Origin: Chrysophaeum taylorii
Lineage: Eukaryota; Sar; Pelagophyceae; Pelagomonadales; Pelagomonadaceae
Length of the DNA stretch: 40,354 nt
NCBI GenBank assembly: GCA_029834535.1
Contig: JAQMWT010000652.1
Coordinates: forward strand, 1-40,354
Direction of reading: 5' to 3'
Numbering within the stretch: the stretch's first letter is position 1; each line of letters starts with the position of its first letter. The position numbers and the translations under genes are program-made. Shown here one piece after another: positions 38,255 to 40,354 of this stretch. Under the pieces are notes generated by a model. It was not told the DNA's origin. It ran no database searches and saw nothing but the letters and a program-made list of their open reading frames with translations.

Positions 38255-39264
38255 TCTTTCTTAACTACTAATCGACAGATGTTTGTCTGTCTGTCTGTCT
38301 GTCTGTTTGTTTGTTTGTTTGTCTGTCCCTCGATTTAGGGTAAGGATCATGTAGGCGCGAGAGTAAGGATCAGGTAGGCGCGAGAGCCAGACAGTGATCC
38401 ACCAAGCCGTCTACGGCGACCTCGCAGACTATTTCCACGACCCGCGGCGGCTCTTTCAGCGCGCCATTCTCACGCCCCGTCGAAACGATGTTGTCGATGC
38501 TGACAACGCGCGCATCACCGCGGCCTTTTTTTTCCCGGAGACGAGGCGTCGGAGTTCTTTTCGGCTGACTAGGCTGGGTCGGAAGACGACGCCTCGCTCT
38601 TTACAGTAGAGTTTTCAACTCCCTGACAACCAACTGCATGCTGACTTTGATCGCGAGCTTAATGTCTTTGCAACCTCGACCCGTCGCACGGCCACTGCAA
38701 CGGTACCAGATACATGATGGATCGTGTCGTTGTCACCGAGGCTCCCCCAACCTGTATCGCTTAAGGCCCGCCTACGCCAAACGATCAACAAGAGCCAGGG
38801 CCAGACGCCCCGCGAGGTCGGCGTCCTCTTGCCCAAGCCCGTCTTCTGGCACGTCCAGCTCTACGTGGGTCTCTGTCGATCGGCAACCCCGAGGATATCG
38901 TCTTCTGAGTCGACGACTCCACCCTACCCCACACGTGCTGCGCAATACCGATAAGCTCCCTCCCGGCGTGTAGGTAGGTGAACTTACTGGGACCAGGTAG
39001 CTCTGGGTTTGGATTGGGACTAGGTGGGCGTGACCAGGTGAACGCAGGACCGGCAGAGACTGGGGTTTTAGGTGAACTCAAAGGCTGGCGACGTACGGCC
39101 GGGCGGAGGTGAGAACGACAGGCGCAGAGGAGAGTGGGGTGAGTGGTTGTGTGAGCACAGTGAGCCGCGCCAGGTACTGAGGTTGGATGGGGACTAGGTG
39201 ACTGGGACCAGGTGAACTTACTGGGGTTAGAGATTGGGACCAGGTGAACTTACCGGCGAACTTA
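38255..39264 (+). mobile_element. Array unit F4 (Helitron)
   Basis: It starts TCTTTCTTAACTACTAATCG. Helicase relic 38394-38973 with TINKSQGQTPREVGVLLPKP. The tail, with iterons, ends in an irregular GAACTTACCGGCGAACTTAC before an inverted piece. Confidence 0.8.
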
Positions 39265-39330
39265 CGAGGGACAGACAAACAAACAAACAAACAAACATCT
39301 GTCGATTAGTAATTAGGACAAGTGCAGGCC
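39265..39330 (-). mobile_element. Inverted scrap joining a Helitron 3' end to a Helitron 5' end
   Basis: On the minus strand GGCCTGCACTTG (39330-39319) is followed without a gap by TCCTAATTACTAATCGACAG (39318-39299) and the (GTTT)n tract to GTCCCTC. The element termini are thus fused end to end. Confidence 0.85.
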
Positions 39331-40227
39331 ACGATTTAGGGTAAGGATCAGGTAGGCGCGAGTAAGGATCAGGTGAGCGCGGAAACAGTGATCCTCCAGC
39401 CGGCGCAGCGCCCTCGCCGACTATTTCACGAGCCGCGGCGGCTCTTTCAGCGCCATTCTCTGCGCCCGTCGAAACGATGTTGTCGATGCTGACAACGCGC
39501 GCATGACCGCGGCCTCCCGGAGACAGGCGTCGGAGTTTTTTCGGCTGACTAGGCTGGGTCGGAAGACGACGCCTCGCTCTTACAGTCGAGTTTTCAATTC
39601 CCTGACAACCAACGGCATGCTGACTTTGATCGCGAGCTTAATGTTTCGCAATCTCGACCCGTCGCACAGCCACTGCAACGGTACCCAGATGGATGGCGAT
39701 GTGTCGTTGTCACCGAGGCTCCCAACGTATCGCTTAAGGCGGCCTACGCCAAACGATCAACAAGAGCCAGAGCCAGACGCCCCGCGAGGCTCCGCTCCTT
39801 TCGCCCGTCTTCTGCCACGTCCAGCTCACGTGGACTCGTCGATCGGCATCCCCGGACCGCCATGTAGGTCGTGACACCCTACCCGTGCCTGTACCGATAA
39901 GCCCCCTCCGGCGTCCTACACGCCACTATAGTGAGCTTACTGGACCAGGTGACACCTGGGGTTGGGTGGGACTGGGCGGGCATGGTGACCAGGTGAAATT
40001 GCAGGACCAGGTGAACTTACTGGGGTTTTTAGGTAAGGGTTTAGAGTAAAGATTGGCGGCGCGTGCGGATCAAAGCAGCTTAGATTAGCGGAGGCAGAGC
40101 AGACGAGGCTTAAAGAGTTGGTGGGCGGGTGAACTAGACCAGGTGAACTTATATGAAACTTTCTGGGACCAGGTGAACTTACTGGGGTTAGGGATTGGGA
40201 CTAGGTGGACTTACTGTCCTGCACTTG
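39331..40227 (+). mobile_element. Array unit F5, 5'-truncated Helitron
   Basis: It starts at ACGATTTAGGGTAAGGATCA. The helicase relic (39390-39800) has many short deletions; the tail is complete to CCTGCACTTG. Confidence 0.75.
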
Positions 40228-40354
40228 TGTTTGTTTGTTTGTTTGTTTGTTTGTTTGTCTGTCTGTCTTTAAATGTCGACTGCTAAGAGTGTCTGTCCCT
40301 CGATTTAGGGTAAGGATCAGGTACGCGCGAGAGTAAGGATCAGGTACACGGCGC
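40228..40354 (+). mobile_element. Array unit F6, start only, runs off the right edge
   Basis: (GTTT)n then GTCTGTCTGTC, a 22-bp scrap of the LINE 3' end (TTTAAATGTCGACTGCTAAG), then GTCCCTCGATTTAGGGTAAG. It lacks the TCCTAACTACTAA terminus. Confidence 0.7.

Noticed and set aside
1..40354. tRNA, rRNA or prokaryotic features
   Set aside because: No cloverleaf with a proper T-arm, no rRNA signature, and no operon-like spacing or ribosome binding sites were seen by eye.

Overview
The window is a repeat-dense stretch of a eukaryotic nuclear genome. It holds no operons, no ribosome-binding-site logic, no tRNA or rRNA and no CRISPR that I can see. Nearly everything recognisable is a mobile element or its debris: Ty1/copia LTR retrotransposons, a LINE, a SINE family with a (TTAG)n tail, a small TIR element, a hAT transposon relic, and one Helitron family present at least ten times. 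The lineage cannot be fixed from the sequence. The element mix and a divergent protein-kinase relic would fit an oomycete, a chytrid-like fungus or an alga. Read it as an accessory, gene-poor region.

Layout. 1-11212 (minus) is Copia-A: LTR, gag, an aspartic-protease-like segment, a long unassigned segment and an integrase that runs off the left edge. It has been hit by two SINEs (2388-2750, 3055-3424) and two Helitrons (6511-8820 in gag, 9954-11086 in the LTR). 11213-14505 (minus) is the 5' part of a second element, Copia-B, with an open gag frame and an LTR carrying a SINE and another Helitron. 14521-15374 is a frameshifted kinase-like gene. 15.5-17.3 kb is minisatellite, a dispersed structured repeat and two more SINEs. 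17.27-21.9 kb (minus) is Copia-C, a frameshifted gag-IN-RT-RNase H element without a recognisable protease. 23.29-24.01 kb carries an unrecognised 240-codon reading frame. 24.1-26.5 kb is a Helitron inside a Helitron inside a small TIR element. 26.75-31.4 kb (plus) is a decayed LINE. 32.3-33.0 kb is a broken unknown gene, 33.5-34.6 kb a hAT transposase relic, and 34.6 kb to the right edge a head-to-tail Helitron array.

The most interesting system is the Helitron family. Ends are 5'-TC(C/T)TAACTACTAAT and 3'-CTGCACTTG, so the terminus is CTTG and not the canonical CTRR. It inserts without target duplication, mostly between A and T, and three paralogous empty sites inside this window support the boundaries. 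Every copy carries the same dead C-terminal piece of a Pif1-type Helitron helicase, so the family moves in trans. A (GTCT)n tract near its 5' end has been invaded more than once by 5'-truncated copies of a LINE whose own tail is (GACA)n. At 39318/39319 the two Helitron ends abut precisely, as expected of a circle or rolling-circle concatemer.

The insertions give a relative history. Copia-A appears to sit in the gag of Copia-B. SINEs and Helitrons came later. Helitron D1 is younger than Helitron D2, which is younger than the TIR element it interrupts.
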